Shown: positions 1-7,752, counted from the stretch's first letter. The stretch is DNA of 32,178 nt from Paludibacteraceae bacterium (GCA_024399535.1 JAKSNU010000019.1:1-32178), one strand, 5' to 3'. The notes: generated from the sequence alone by a model not told the origin. Made by a program: numbers and translations.

Positions 1-62
1 TCAGTTGGTAGAGCACAACCTTCCCAAGGTTGGGGTCGCGGGTTCGAGCCCCGTTTTCCGCT
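1..62 (+). tRNA. tRNA-Gly (anticodon CCC), 5' end cut by the window
   Basis: The 3' part of a tRNA is visible. The anticodon stem CAACC/GGTTG encloses the loop TTCCCAA, so the anticodon is CCC, which reads the glycine codon GGG. The T arm GCGGG-TTCGAGC-CCCGT follows, and then the 3' acceptor strand TTTCCGC with discriminator T at 62. The missing acceptor 5' strand would be expected to read GCGGAAA. No CCA is encoded directly after the discriminator (CTCT follows). About 11 bases of the gene lie outside the window. A T-rich stretch begins at 65. Confidence 0.93.
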
Positions 63-150
63 CTATTTTTTTCATAGTTGATTTGGTGTAGTTGGTTTTT
101 TAGCAGAATATTAAGATTATTTGCAGAACAATTGGTTTGCACGTTCATTT

Positions 151-166
151 TCCGATAATTATCGGA
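151..166. other. Perfect 16-bp palindrome between the tRNA and ribD
   Basis: TCCGATAATTATCGGA is a perfect two-fold palindrome with no spacer. It lies about 130 bp upstream of the predicted ribD -7 box, in the 277-base gap between the tRNA and ribD. The shape suits a dimeric DNA-binding protein, but its distance from the promoter argues against a simple repressor operator. Apart from this and the ribD promoter I see nothing convincing in the gap, and no FMN-riboswitch-like core. Confidence 0.4.
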
Positions 167-295
167 CGATGGCAAGTGGAACATAGTGTTTACATAGCGC
201 GATGAGTGTTGTTATATAATTCAAATTAGGTTATAAAAGTGCAAATATAAAATTTTTTTATGTAATTTTATTCCGTTTATATTGAAATTTTTCAG

Positions 296-303
296 TACCT
301 TTG
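296..303 (+). promoter_or_regulatory. Predicted ribD promoter, -7 box
   Basis: TACCTTTG followed by CAG matches the Bacteroidota primary-sigma -7 consensus TAnnTTTG. A weak -33 candidate (TTCCG, 271-275) lies 20 bases upstream. Transcription would begin near 310, leaving a leader of about 30 bases before the ATG at 341. Confidence 0.6.
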
Positions 304-340
304 CAGTCGATTTGACGAAGGATTATAGATATTAAAGATT

Positions 341-1384
341 ATGGGTGAGGTCAAGGTAATATACCATACGAAATTATGGCAAACAGAAGTTGGTGAAACT
401 TGGAGTAAGGAGGATGAATTGTATATGGATAGGTGTTTCCAATTGGCTCGTATAGCTGAGGGAAAGACTTCGCCAAATCCTATGGTGGGTGCAGTGGTGG
501 TATGCGATGGCAAGATAATTGGGGAAGGGTTTCATCATAAGGCTGGCGAGCCTCATGCCGAGCCTAATGCTATCAATTCTGTCAAAGATACGGCGATGTT
601 GCGACGTGCTACTCTCTATGTATCGTTGGAACCTTGTTCTCATTATGGAAAGACGCCGCCTTGTGCTGAACTTATAATCCGTATGGGCATTCCGAGAGTT
701 GTAGTTGCCACTTTAGATCCAAACCCTCTTGTGGCAGGCAGAGGAATAAAGATGATGCGTGAGGCAGGTATTGAAGTGAAAGTAGGTTGCCTGGAGGGAG
801 AATCATTGCGATTGAATCGTCGTTTTTTTACATTCCAAAGATTTCATAGACCATATGTGGTGTTGAAATGGGCGCAAACAGCAGATGGTTTTATTGATAA
901 GATTAGGGAGAAAGCTGAAGGTGAACCAGTGAAGATTAGCAACGCTATAACCAAAACTCTGAATCATCAGATGCGGACTGAGGAGGATGCTATTATGGTT
1001 GCAACACGTACAGCAGTTCTTGACAACCCTCATCTGACTGTCACCAAGTGGTGCGGAAGAAATCCTGTCAGGGTTTTATTAGATAGAACTCTCAAGGTAC
1101 CAAAGGAATATAAAATTTTTGATGAGAGTGCTAAAACTATCGTTTTTACACAAAAAAAAGGTAGTGGTTATGGCATAAATGTTGAATTTGAAGTAATTGA
1201 TTTTGGAGGAGATGTATATGCTCAAGTTTTAGAGCGACTGTATGAGAGGAATATATTGTCTGTAATTATTGAGGGAGGTGCTCAATGGTTACAAACTGTT
1301 ATTGATTCTGGAGTTTGGGATGAGGCGCATATTGAAACTGGCGAGATGTTTTTGGGCGAGGGAGTGGCTGCTCCAAAGTTGTAA
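341..1384 (+). CDS. ribD: Bifunctional riboflavin biosynthesis deaminase/reductase RibD
   Basis: RibD carries out the second and third steps of riboflavin synthesis: deamination of the pyrimidine made from GTP, then NADPH-dependent reduction of its ribose chain. The N-terminal deaminase domain has SPNPMVGAVVV (residues 44-54), the zinc ligand H72 with catalytic E74 in PHAEPNAI, and LEPCSHYGKTPPC giving ligands C99 and C108. The reductase domain begins near residue 170 (RPYVVLKWAQTADG) and ends with the VIIEGGAQW segment. At 347 aa it is a normal full length. The first 21 or so residues precede the usual family start; the only other in-frame ATG (residue 29, base 425) would cut into the first conserved helix, so 341 is kept, and it also suits the promoter at 296. 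No other rib genes are visible here. Confidence 0.95.
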   Translation: MGEVKVIYHTKLWQTEVGETWSKEDELYMDRCFQLARIAEGKTSPNPMVGAVVVCDGKIIGEGFHHKAGEPHAEPNAINSVKDTAMLRRATLYVSLEPCSHYGKTPPCAELIIRMGIPRVVVATLDPNPLVAGRGIKMMREAGIEVKVGCLEGESLRLNRRFFTFQRFHRPYVVLKWAQTADGFIDKIREKAEGEPVKISNAITKTLNHQMRTEEDAIMVATRTAVLDNPHLTVTKWCGRNPVRVLLDRTLKVPKEYKIFDESAKTIVFTQKKGSGYGINVEFEVIDFGGDVYAQVLERLYERNILSVIIEGGAQWLQTVIDSGVWDEAHIETGEMFLGEGVAAPKL

Positions 1385-1453
1385 ATTGAGAACTCACCTT
1401 AAACTTTTTTGTATTATTAAAGTCGAAAGTATAGATGTAACTTGTGTAATTGT

Positions 1454-2875
1454 ATGGTTTGGGATATTTTATATTATACTTTTACGATTATCTATTCGCT
1501 GATAGCTGCAGCATTGGCAATCGTCATAATATTGGAGAACAGAAATCCAGTAAGAACGTTGGCATGGATTCTTGTGCTGATATTATTTCCAATAGTCGGA
1601 GCTATTTTGTATCTTTTCTTGGGGCGTGACTATAGGCGAAAGCATTTGCTGAAGGATAAACTTGTGACATCTTTACCGCAGATTGAGTTTTCAGAATTAA
1701 CCAATTTGGGTATTCACGACAATTTTCAGAAACTGGTTCGTTTGATTGACAACAATCAGCATAGTGGGCTGTATGTAAGAAACGATGTACAGGTGTATGC
1801 AAAGGGGAATGAGATATTCGACACTTTGTTTGCTGATTTAGCTGCGGCAAGAAAGTCTATACATATCGAATTCTATATCATTGAGGAGGGCGAAGTAGGC
1901 AATATGCTTCATGATATTTTGCTCAAGAAGGCGAGCGAGGGTGTCGAAGTGCGTGTGATTTATGACTACATAGGAGGAATGCAACTACCTATTGAATGGA
2001 AAAAATCGTTATTGGATGCTGGTGCGAAGATTTATCCGTTTTTATCGGCAAAATCGCTCCGTGGTCTGCAATACATCAATTACAGAAATCATCGGAAATT
2101 AGTGATAATAGACGGCGAGATTGGTTATACTGGAGGAATAAACATTGCTGACAGATACAGATTGGGCGACCATTTGGGTTTATGGCGAGATACATTTATC
2201 AGGGTGCGTGGTTCGGCTGTAGGTGCAATGCAACATGCTTTTTTGATTGACTGGAATTTTGTGGGTAAAGATGAAATTTTGTCGCTTGAATCGTATGTAG
2301 CAGATATGCCTGAGGAGGGATATGCTGATGAAATGGTGCAAATAGTCACATCTGGTCCTGACACCGATTGGCCAAATATTTTAAACGGAATACTTTCGGC
2401 AATAAATAATGCTAAGAACAAAGTTTATATCCATACACCATATTTTGTGCCTCCTGAATCGTTAATGTTAGCATTGGAATCAGCTGCATTGTCAGGGGTT
2501 GATGTACGTCTTATGATGTCGGAGAACAGCGATTCGCTGATTGTGTCAACGGCTTCACGTTCTTATATTGACCAATTGCTGAGAGCTGGAGTCAGAGTCT
2601 ATTTATATAGGTATAATTTTTTGCATTCTAAGGCGATAGTTGTTGATGACTACGTGTCTATATTGGGTACTTCGAATATGGATATACGTTCGTTCGAGCA
2701 GAATTTTGAGGTGGCAGCATTTGTATATGGGACGGAAACTGCACACAAGTTGACAGATTTGTTTGAGGAGGATGTAAAAACTTGTAGAGAGCTGAACCTG
2801 ATGTCGTGGCGTCACAGGTCGTTAGTTCGAAGGGTGAGAGAGTCGTTTGCGAGATTGCTTTCTCCTTTGTTTTAG
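1454..2875 (+). CDS. cls: Cardiolipin synthase, phospholipase D family
   Basis: This enzyme joins two phosphatidylglycerol molecules into cardiolipin at the inner membrane. Two hydrophobic N-terminal segments (about residues 5-24 and 33-56) anchor it. Two HKD motifs follow: HRKLVIID (H213, K215, D220) and HSKAIVVDD (H391, K393, D398), each followed by the expected glycine/asparagine segment (GYTGGINIADRY and LGTSNMDIRSFEQNFE). The ATG at 1454 gives 473 aa, typical of bacterial Cls; a TTG four codons upstream (1442) could also open the frame but has no support. It lies 69 bases after ribD, with no clear promoter between them. Its stop overlaps the stop of the convergent comF gene by 4 bases. 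Confidence 0.94.
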   Translation: MVWDILYYTFTIIYSLIAAALAIVIILENRNPVRTLAWILVLILFPIVGAILYLFLGRDYRRKHLLKDKLVTSLPQIEFSELTNLGIHDNFQKLVRLIDNNQHSGLYVRNDVQVYAKGNEIFDTLFADLAAARKSIHIEFYIIEEGEVGNMLHDILLKKASEGVEVRVIYDYIGGMQLPIEWKKSLLDAGAKIYPFLSAKSLRGLQYINYRNHRKLVIIDGEIGYTGGINIADRYRLGDHLGLWRDTFIRVRGSAVGAMQHAFLIDWNFVGKDEILSLESYVADMPEEGYADEMVQIVTSGPDTDWPNILNGILSAINNAKNKVYIHTPYFVPPESLMLALESAALSGVDVRLMMSENSDSLIVSTASRSYIDQLLRAGVRVYLYRYNFLHSKAIVVDDYVSILGTSNMDIRSFEQNFEVAAFVYGTETAHKLTDLFEEDVKTCRELNLMSWRHRSLVRRVRESFARLLSPLF

Positions 2876-3594
2876 ACTATTACGGCTGAGGCTGTGTAAA
2901 CATATATTGTGAGGTTTTGTACGCTGTCGAGAGCTTTGCAGCAATCGATGATTGTCGAACCTGTGGTGAAAACGTCATCAACCAAAAGGATAGATTTTGA
3001 TTCGAAAAAGTCAGGGTCTTTTACATAAAAATTTCCCTGAGACATAATGCGTTCTTCGAAGGATGAAGAAGCATGACTTTTCCCTTCATTTTTTCGAATC
3101 AAGTTGTCGGATATTACTGAGGCACCGATGATTTCGGCTATATTTATGGCTATCTCTTCACTTTGGTTGTATGAGCGTATGATTTTTTTCTTGTGGTGAA
3201 GCGGAACGGGGACAATATAATCAATGTGACCATAGCGGTCGTTGTTTATGATGTTATTTCCAATGGCATGACCGATGGTAATGGCTATTTTGCGATAGCC
3301 GCTATATTTCAATCTACGGATTAGTTCTTGTGCGACTGTCCCTTTTTCGTACATCATTAGGGCAGATGCAACTTCGACGCGGGTGATGCCATAAAGTTTT
3401 TTTTCAATCCAGTTGCCTTTGTGCTGGACGAGCATACGGTTGAATAGGTTTTTCTCGTCAATACATTTTTGGCAGATACCATATTCGCCATGTTCGAGGT
3501 CTGCACCGCATTCTATGCAGTGTAAATCGGTGAAAAAATCAATAAAATAATTTGTGCATGTTTGGATGAAATGGATGATTTTATTGAATGACAT
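2872..3594 (-). CDS. comF: ComF family phosphoribosyltransferase-like protein
   Basis: ComF-family proteins carry a zinc ribbon and a phosphoribosyltransferase (PRT) fold; in competent bacteria they help natural transformation, but their reaction is not established. The N-terminal ribbon has C26, C29, C41 and C44. A PRT core follows with a YIVPVPLHHKKK segment near 127 and the PRPP-binding loop SILLVDDVFTTGST (201-214). The start at 3594 (240 aa) is chosen because a longer in-frame reading to 3723 adds 43 residues unlike the family and runs through its promoter and the divergent gene. A -7 box lies at 3614-3621. Whether this organism takes up DNA cannot be judged from this gene alone. Confidence 0.9.
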   Translation of the reverse strand: MSFNKIIHFIQTCTNYFIDFFTDLHCIECGADLEHGEYGICQKCIDEKNLFNRMLVQHKGNWIEKKLYGITRVEVASALMMYEKGTVAQELIRRLKYSGYRKIAITIGHAIGNNIINNDRYGHIDYIVPVPLHHKKKIIRSYNQSEEIAINIAEIIGASVISDNLIRKNEGKSHASSSFEERIMSQGNFYVKDPDFFESKSILLVDDVFTTGSTIIDCCKALDSVQNLTIYVYTASAVIV

Positions 3595-3613
3595 AATTAG
3601 GAATTTTATTTTG

Positions 3614-3621
3614 CAAAGGTA
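3614..3621 (-). promoter_or_regulatory. Predicted comF promoter, -7 box
   Basis: On the minus strand this reads TACCTTTG followed by C, a match to TAnnTTTG. A TTTC at 3642-3645 lies 20 bases upstream and could be the -33 element. A weaker plus-strand match, TTATTTTG at 3606-3613, directly abuts it and could serve the divergent gene at 3650. Confidence 0.55.
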
Positions 3622-3649
3622 GTAATAGTTTTTCAAATATGGAAATGAA

Positions 3650-4348
3650 ATGTGGAAAGTTGAAGAAAAAATGTTAATGCTGAGAAATGAGGAACAATCA
3701 GTGAACCTATCAAGGTTTTTCAAGACTGGTAAGGGAGAGTATGGCGAAGGTGATAAGTTCCTCGGAATAAAGGTACCACAGACTCGTCAGGTTGTTAAAG
3801 AGTGTTGGAAGGATTGTGGTTTCGATGAATTGGAGCATTTGGTAACGAGCGAATGGCACGAAATCAGACTTTGCGGATTGCTGATACTTGTGGAGAAATA
3901 TAAAAAATCGAATGAAGAACGGTCGAAATGTATCGAATTTTATCTCGCGCATACCAACTATATAAATAATTGGGATCTGGTGGATTTGAGTTGTTATGAG
4001 TTGCTCGGGAGATGGCTGATGAATCGAGATAGAATATTGCTGTATGATTTGGCAATGAATGGAAAAACGTTGTGGGAAAAACGTATAGCTATAGTGACAT
4101 GTATGCAGTTCGTACGGAATGGCGATTATGATGATTGTCTCAGAATAGCCGATATTCTGATTGACGATAGGAGGGATTTAATTGAGAAGGCAACTGGATG
4201 GCTATTGAGGGAGGTAGGTAAACGAGACATTGATTTATTGAGGGATTTCATTATACAACATTACGATAGTATGGGGAGAACAACACTTAGATATGCTATA
4301 GAAAAGATGGATGAGAGTGAGAGGAAAAAATGGTTGAATTATCGGTAA
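3650..4348 (+). CDS. AlkD-like DNA alkylation repair protein
   Basis: AlkD proteins are HEAT-repeat DNA glycosylases that remove bulky or positively charged alkylated bases such as 3- and 7-alkylpurines. The 232-aa length and all-helical make-up fit. KFLGIKVPQTRQ (36-47) is the family N-terminal signature. NNWDLVDLS (106-114) places W108 and D112 where the family has its substrate-stacking tryptophan and catalytic aspartate. KATGWLLREVGKRD further on matches a later conserved helix. The start at 3650 overlaps the comF promoter region; ATGs at residues 8 and 10 are alternatives. Its stop lies 4 bases before the TolC-like gene, so the two are probably cotranscribed, though no functional link is evident. 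Confidence 0.88.
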   Translation: MWKVEEKMLMLRNEEQSVNLSRFFKTGKGEYGEGDKFLGIKVPQTRQVVKECWKDCGFDELEHLVTSEWHEIRLCGLLILVEKYKKSNEERSKCIEFYLAHTNYINNWDLVDLSCYELLGRWLMNRDRILLYDLAMNGKTLWEKRIAIVTCMQFVRNGDYDDCLRIADILIDDRRDLIEKATGWLLREVGKRDIDLLRDFIIQHYDSMGRTTLRYAIEKMDESERKKWLNYR

Positions 4349-4352
4349 AATC

Positions 4353-5798
4353 ATGAAAAAATACATTATTTTTGGACTATTGTTAATCGGAATTCCAATT
4401 TCAGCCCAAGAACTGACGTTGGACGAGTGCAGGAGAATGGCTTTGGAAAACAATCGTCAGCAGGATGTAAATAAGGAAAACATTGAGGCTGCAAAGGATT
4501 TGCATAAAGCTTCAATAGCGAGCTTTTTTCCTAAACTGACTTTGAATGGGTTGTATCATTGGAACGAGAAGAGTATGTGTCTTATGCCAAATGCAATGGA
4601 TTTTTCATTCGGCAGTATGAATGCTGACGGCACTTTCACGTTGAAACCGATCGAAATGACAGATTTTTCGGGTAATAGTTTCGTAATAAATCCAGCAAAA
4701 TACCCTGAGTTAAATGATGCAATAACCAAATTGATAGCAAACGGATATAACGACATTAGAGATTTGTTGAAATTTGACATCCACAATGTTTTTCTTGGGT
4801 CAGCGACAATAACGCAACCTATTTTCTTAGGAGGAAGGTTGATAAATGCCAGTAAGATGACTAAAGCAGCTGTTCGTATGGAAGAAATTAAATCCGAAAA
4901 AAGTGCTGACGAACTGATAGTAAGTGTAGATGAGGCATATTGGCGAGTTCTGACTGTCGAAAGTAAATACGAGTTGGCGTCAAGTTATTTGGATTTGCTT
5001 CGGAAATTGGAAAATGATGTCACTGAATTGGTAGGCTCTGGTTTGGCAACACAGGGCGACCTATTGAAAGTCAAGGTGAAAAGACAGGAGGCTGAAGTGA
5101 TGCAGACTGAGGCGGACAATGGGTTGTTATTATCGAAGATGGCTTTATGTCAATTGTGCGGATTGCCTTTAGATGCTGAAATCAATATAAGTGACGATGG
5201 TTTCACTGATATTGTTTTGGCTGATAGCGGAATGGTAAGTGTTGAGGGGCGTAATGAGTTGAAAATTTTGGAGCAGGCGCGGAGTATAGCTCATTCGGGT
5301 GTCAACATGAGTGCTGCGGGCTTAATGCCTAATATTGTGGCAGAAGCGAGTTATTATGTGATGAACCCGAATTTGCAGAATGGGTTTGATAATAAATTTG
5401 CTGGAAGCTTTTCGGCAGGTGTGGTAGTGAATATTCCTATAGCTCATGTCGAAGATATCTATGCCTTGAAGGCTGCAAAACACAAGGAGAAAGCACTTGA
5501 TTGTCAGATAGAGGATGTGCGTGAGAAGTTGCAATTGCAAATAAAACAGTCGGAGCAGGCATTGATGTTAGCAAATAGAAAGTTGCTGCAGACGAACGTG
5601 GCAATTGAGAGTGCAGAGGAGAATCTGAGATATGCTGAGGAACTTTTCAGTGCGGGAATGATAAGTGCTACGGAGATGTTGCAGGTAGAGACGGCATGGC
5701 TTGAAGCTAAATCGAAGAGGATAGAGGCGGCTGGTAATCTAAGGCTTGCCGAAGTGAAATATAGAGTGAGTACTAATCAGGTAATCAGAGGGACGTAA
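4353..5798 (+). CDS. TolC family outer-membrane efflux protein
   Basis: TolC-type proteins form trimeric outer-membrane/periplasm tunnels for efflux pumps or type I secretion. A signal peptide ending SAQ-E is followed by LTLDECRRMALENN, the usual opening helix. Two long alpha-helical halves rich in alanine, glutamate and lysine follow (for example SADELIVSVDEAYWRVLTVE near 190 and the final AAGNLRLAEVKYRV). At 481 aa the length is typical. Unusually, no membrane-fusion protein or inner-membrane pump gene is next to it: the upstream partner is the AlkD-like gene and the downstream neighbour is convergent. Its pump partners must be elsewhere, so its substrate is unknown. Confidence 0.9.
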   Translation: MKKYIIFGLLLIGIPISAQELTLDECRRMALENNRQQDVNKENIEAAKDLHKASIASFFPKLTLNGLYHWNEKSMCLMPNAMDFSFGSMNADGTFTLKPIEMTDFSGNSFVINPAKYPELNDAITKLIANGYNDIRDLLKFDIHNVFLGSATITQPIFLGGRLINASKMTKAAVRMEEIKSEKSADELIVSVDEAYWRVLTVESKYELASSYLDLLRKLENDVTELVGSGLATQGDLLKVKVKRQEAEVMQTEADNGLLLSKMALCQLCGLPLDAEINISDDGFTDIVLADSGMVSVEGRNELKILEQARSIAHSGVNMSAAGLMPNIVAEASYYVMNPNLQNGFDNKFAGSFSAGVVVNIPIAHVEDIYALKAAKHKEKALDCQIEDVREKLQLQIKQSEQALMLANRKLLQTNVAIESAEENLRYAEELFSAGMISATEMLQVETAWLEAKSKRIEAAGNLRLAEVKYRVSTNQVIRGT

Positions 5799-5861
5799 TT
5801 TCCACAGCACAGTAATATTAACGTGAAATAGAGTAACTTAGGTAATTAAAAAAACTGCTTG

Positions 5862-5869
5862 TATTTTTG
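5862..5869 (+). promoter_or_regulatory. Possible -7 promoter box inside the intergenic region
   Basis: TATTTTTG matches TAnnTTTG, with TTAG (5838-5841) 20 bases upstream as a partial -33 element. No convincing protein gene follows on this strand before the terminator at 6116-6153, so if active it would make a short noncoding transcript. In AT-rich DNA this could be chance. Confidence 0.3.
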
Positions 5870-5929
5870 TAAAAATCGAGAAAAAAACATCATAATAGTA
5901 GTAGAGGAGATATTTAATCAAGACATCAT

Positions 5930-5981
5930 CGATATTCTGCTGATACTTTACCGATACTTTACTGATAAATCTTTGATAAAC
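5930..5981. repeat. Imperfect 11-bp tandem repeat, about 4.7 units
   Basis: Consecutive 11-base units begin at 5930 (CGATATTCTGC), 5941 (TGATACTTTAC), 5952 (CGATACTTTAC) and 5963 (TGATAAATCTT), with a partial unit at 5974 (TGATAAAC). All share a GATA core at the same phase. An 11-bp period is close to one helical turn, so the cores would face the same side of the DNA. The array runs directly into the GC-rich dyad. Confidence 0.65.
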
Positions 5982-6038
5982 CGCTGTGCCTCCGTCCCTG
6001 AAACGGAGAATTGCGGAGACGGAACGGAGGTACAGCGG
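5981..6038. repeat. GC-rich inverted repeat with alternative inner hairpins
   Basis: The arms CCGCTGTGCCTCCGT (5981-5995) and ACGGAGGTACAGCGG (6024-6038) are complementary at 14 of 15 positions, and the remaining position can form a G-T pair. The 28-base interior repeats the arm motif: ACGGAG at 6003-6008 can pair with CTCCGT at 5990-5995 across a 7-base loop, and CGGAGACGGA lies at 6014-6023. Two mutually exclusive folds are therefore possible. It stands out as GC-rich in a very AT-rich gap. Confidence 0.65.
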
Positions 6039-6115
6039 AAAAACTATAGATTAAGAGTATTGCATTGTTAGTATTTCGTTCTTAAATTGCAATATTTTTT
6101 TCGTAAGAATAATAA

Positions 6116-6153
6116 AAAATTGAGGTGCCTCTCTGAATTGGCACCTCAATTTT
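6116..6153. terminator. Bidirectional intrinsic terminator
   Basis: A perfect 14-bp stem, AAAATTGAGGTGCC with GGCACCTCAATTTT, encloses a 10-base loop (6130-6139). The T-run side suits the minus strand, ending the CoA-transferase transcript 18 bases after its stop codon. On the plus strand the TTTTCTT tail would stop transcripts coming from the TolC-like gene or the candidate small RNA. Confidence 0.88.
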
Positions 6154-6170
6154 CTTATAAAAGTTTAAAA

Positions 6171-7652
6171 TTAGAATTTTGCGTTGTGCATATCGCCAGT
6201 TTCGGCAAGCGCTTTGTGCATATTGAAACATGTGTTAAGATCAATAGGCATATGAACCTTTGGTCCGTTGGCAAGGAATTTGCGAAGCATTTCGCGATAG
6301 TCAGGTGCTACACAATTGTCGATGATGCAGTTGGCACGCTGGATAGGGTCTTTGCCACGGAGGTCGGCAATGCCGTGCTCGGTGATGAGGACGCGGACTG
6401 AGTGTTCGGAACTATCGACATGCGACACCATAGGGACGATTGAAGAAATCTTGCCATCCTTGGCTGTGGATGGAGTAGTGAAGATGGAGATGTAGGCATT
6501 GCGTGTGAAGTCGCAAGCACCACCAACACCATTCATAACCTTTGAACCGAGGACATGTGTAGAGTTGACGTTACCGAAAATGTCGGCTTCGAGTGCTGTA
6601 TTGATTGTGATGAGTCCGAGACGACGTGCAACTTCAGGGTTGTTGGAAAGTTCCTCTGGACGGAGGCAAATATGTTTTTTGTAAAAATCGAGATTGTCGT
6701 AAACCTCTTTGAGTTTTTCTTGTGAAACGGTCAGTGAGCATCCAGAAGCAAATTTGACACGTCCTTTTCTCATAAGGTCTATGACAGTATCTTGTATAAC
6801 CTCGGTGTACATTTCGAAATCTGGAATATCAGGGTTGTTGCCGAGCGAAGCGAGAAGGGCATTTGCAATATTTCCTACACCAGATTGTATAGGAAGGAAA
6901 GTCGAAGGAATACGACCTGCCTTGAGTTCGCCAACGAGGAATTTTGCAACGTTTTCACCGATTTTGGCAGTAACTTCATCTACTTCGGCAAATTTACCTA
7001 CTTCGTTTGGACGATTTGTATGAACAACGGCAATGACCTTCTTAGGATCAACCATAACGTATGGTTTGCCGCAACGGTCAGATGGTTTGAAAACAGGAAT
7101 TGCTTCACGATAAGGAGGATCTTTAGGTTCGTAGATGTCGTGAATGCCTTCGAGTTCAGCTGGGTGAGCAGCATTGAGTTCAACAATCAGATAATCTGCA
7201 AGACGACAGATGGTAGGTAGGATACCTACACCTGAAGTAGGAACGAGTTTACCCTCATCGGTCAAGACACAAGCCTCGATGATAGCAAATTTTGGTTTTG
7301 GGAGGAATCCGTAGCGGAGTTCTTGAGCCATATGCGAGAGATGAAGGTCGCAATAGTGTGCCTCCTGCTCGTTGATACGATTGCGCATATCCTTGCTGGA
7401 CTGGTAAGGAGTGCGGAAGAGTACAGCGTTTGCACGACCGAGCGCTCCATCAAGTGCATCTCCAGTAGAAGCACCTGTGTACATAGCTATTTTGAATTCA
7501 CGACCTGCAGCATGTTCTGCTTCGGCACGATGAGCGATAGCAGTTGGAACCTCTTTAGGACAACCTGCAGGAGTAAAACCAGAGAAACTGACGATATCGC
7601 CGTTGTTGATGAATTTAGCAGCCTCATCGGCTGACATAATTTTGTAGTTCAT
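6171..7652 (-). CDS. Acetyl-CoA hydrolase/transferase family CoA-transferase (probably succinate:acetate or succinate:propionate)
   Basis: The product belongs to the class I CoA-transferase family of AarC-like and Cat1-like enzymes, which move CoA between acyl-CoA and carboxylates such as acetate, propionate and succinate. IVSFSGFTPAGCPKEVP (20-36) opens the N-terminal domain, and SGVGILPTICRLADYLI lies near 140-156. MYTEVIQD carries the predicted catalytic glutamate E284, which forms the glutamyl-CoA intermediate. IFGNVNSTHV and the TEHGIADLRGKDP segment near the C-terminus are family hallmarks. At 493 aa the length is normal. It is monocistronic, with its own -7 box (7697-7704) and a strong terminator. 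Codons look more GC-rich than in its neighbours, suggesting high expression. The exact acyl substrate cannot be read from sequence. In fermenting Bacteroidota such enzymes support propionate/succinate or acetate release. Confidence 0.92.
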   Translation of the reverse strand: MNYKIMSADEAAKFINNGDIVSFSGFTPAGCPKEVPTAIAHRAEAEHAAGREFKIAMYTGASTGDALDGALGRANAVLFRTPYQSSKDMRNRINEQEAHYCDLHLSHMAQELRYGFLPKPKFAIIEACVLTDEGKLVPTSGVGILPTICRLADYLIVELNAAHPAELEGIHDIYEPKDPPYREAIPVFKPSDRCGKPYVMVDPKKVIAVVHTNRPNEVGKFAEVDEVTAKIGENVAKFLVGELKAGRIPSTFLPIQSGVGNIANALLASLGNNPDIPDFEMYTEVIQDTVIDLMRKGRVKFASGCSLTVSQEKLKEVYDNLDFYKKHICLRPEELSNNPEVARRLGLITINTALEADIFGNVNSTHVLGSKVMNGVGGACDFTRNAYISIFTTPSTAKDGKISSIVPMVSHVDSSEHSVRVLITEHGIADLRGKDPIQRANCIIDNCVAPDYREMLRKFLANGPKVHMPIDLNTCFNMHKALAETGDMHNAKF

Positions 7653-7696
7653 AAAGTATATTGTTTTTAGATATTTTTACGCAAAAAATGCGGGTG

Positions 7697-7704
7697 CAAA
7701 GTTA
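7697..7704 (-). promoter_or_regulatory. Predicted CoA-transferase promoter, -7 box
   Basis: On the minus strand this reads TAACTTTG followed by CAC, matching TAnnTTTG. A TTTC (7723-7726) 18 bases upstream may act as the -33 element. The start codon at 7652 lies 44 bases downstream. Confidence 0.6.
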
Positions 7705-7752
7705 CGAATTTTTTTTTATGCTGAAAATTTTTTCGGTTGAAAAAATTATTAT

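Larger units (their letters stand above)
5877..6153 (+). ncRNA. Candidate structured small RNA (speculative)
   Basis: This span runs from the expected start of the 5862 promoter candidate to the end of the strong hairpin at 6153. It would contain the 11-bp repeats (5930-5981), the GC-rich dyad (5981-6038), and a weaker AT-rich hairpin TATTGCA/TGCAATA (6058-6064/6088-6094) followed by seven Ts, which could end the RNA near 6101. The longest plus-strand frames here have no recognisable domain and are not supported as genes. The same sequence could equally be a dispersed intergenic repeat or the untranslated tail of the TolC-like gene. The stretch 5799-5861 shows nothing else. Confidence 0.25.

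Noticed and set aside
64-340. FMN riboswitch upstream of ribD
   Set aside because: None of the conserved core elements or stem order is visible, and the predicted leader is only about 30 bases.
1442-1453. TTG start for cardiolipin synthase at 1442
   Set aside because: It adds four residues with no ribosome-binding support; ATG at 1454 gives the usual start.
3595-3723. N-terminal extension of comF
   Set aside because: The added residues are unlike the family and cover the promoter and the start of the divergent gene.
5930-6038. CRISPR array
   Set aside because: Units are 11 bases with no spacers, and no cas genes are near.
5859-6071. Small plus-strand reading frame in the intergenic region
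   Set aside because: It runs straight through the 11-bp repeats and the dyad, has no recognisable domain, and its composition follows the repeats.
6792-7220. 142-codon plus-strand frame
   Set aside because: It is antisense to the CoA-transferase core, which is clearly the real gene.
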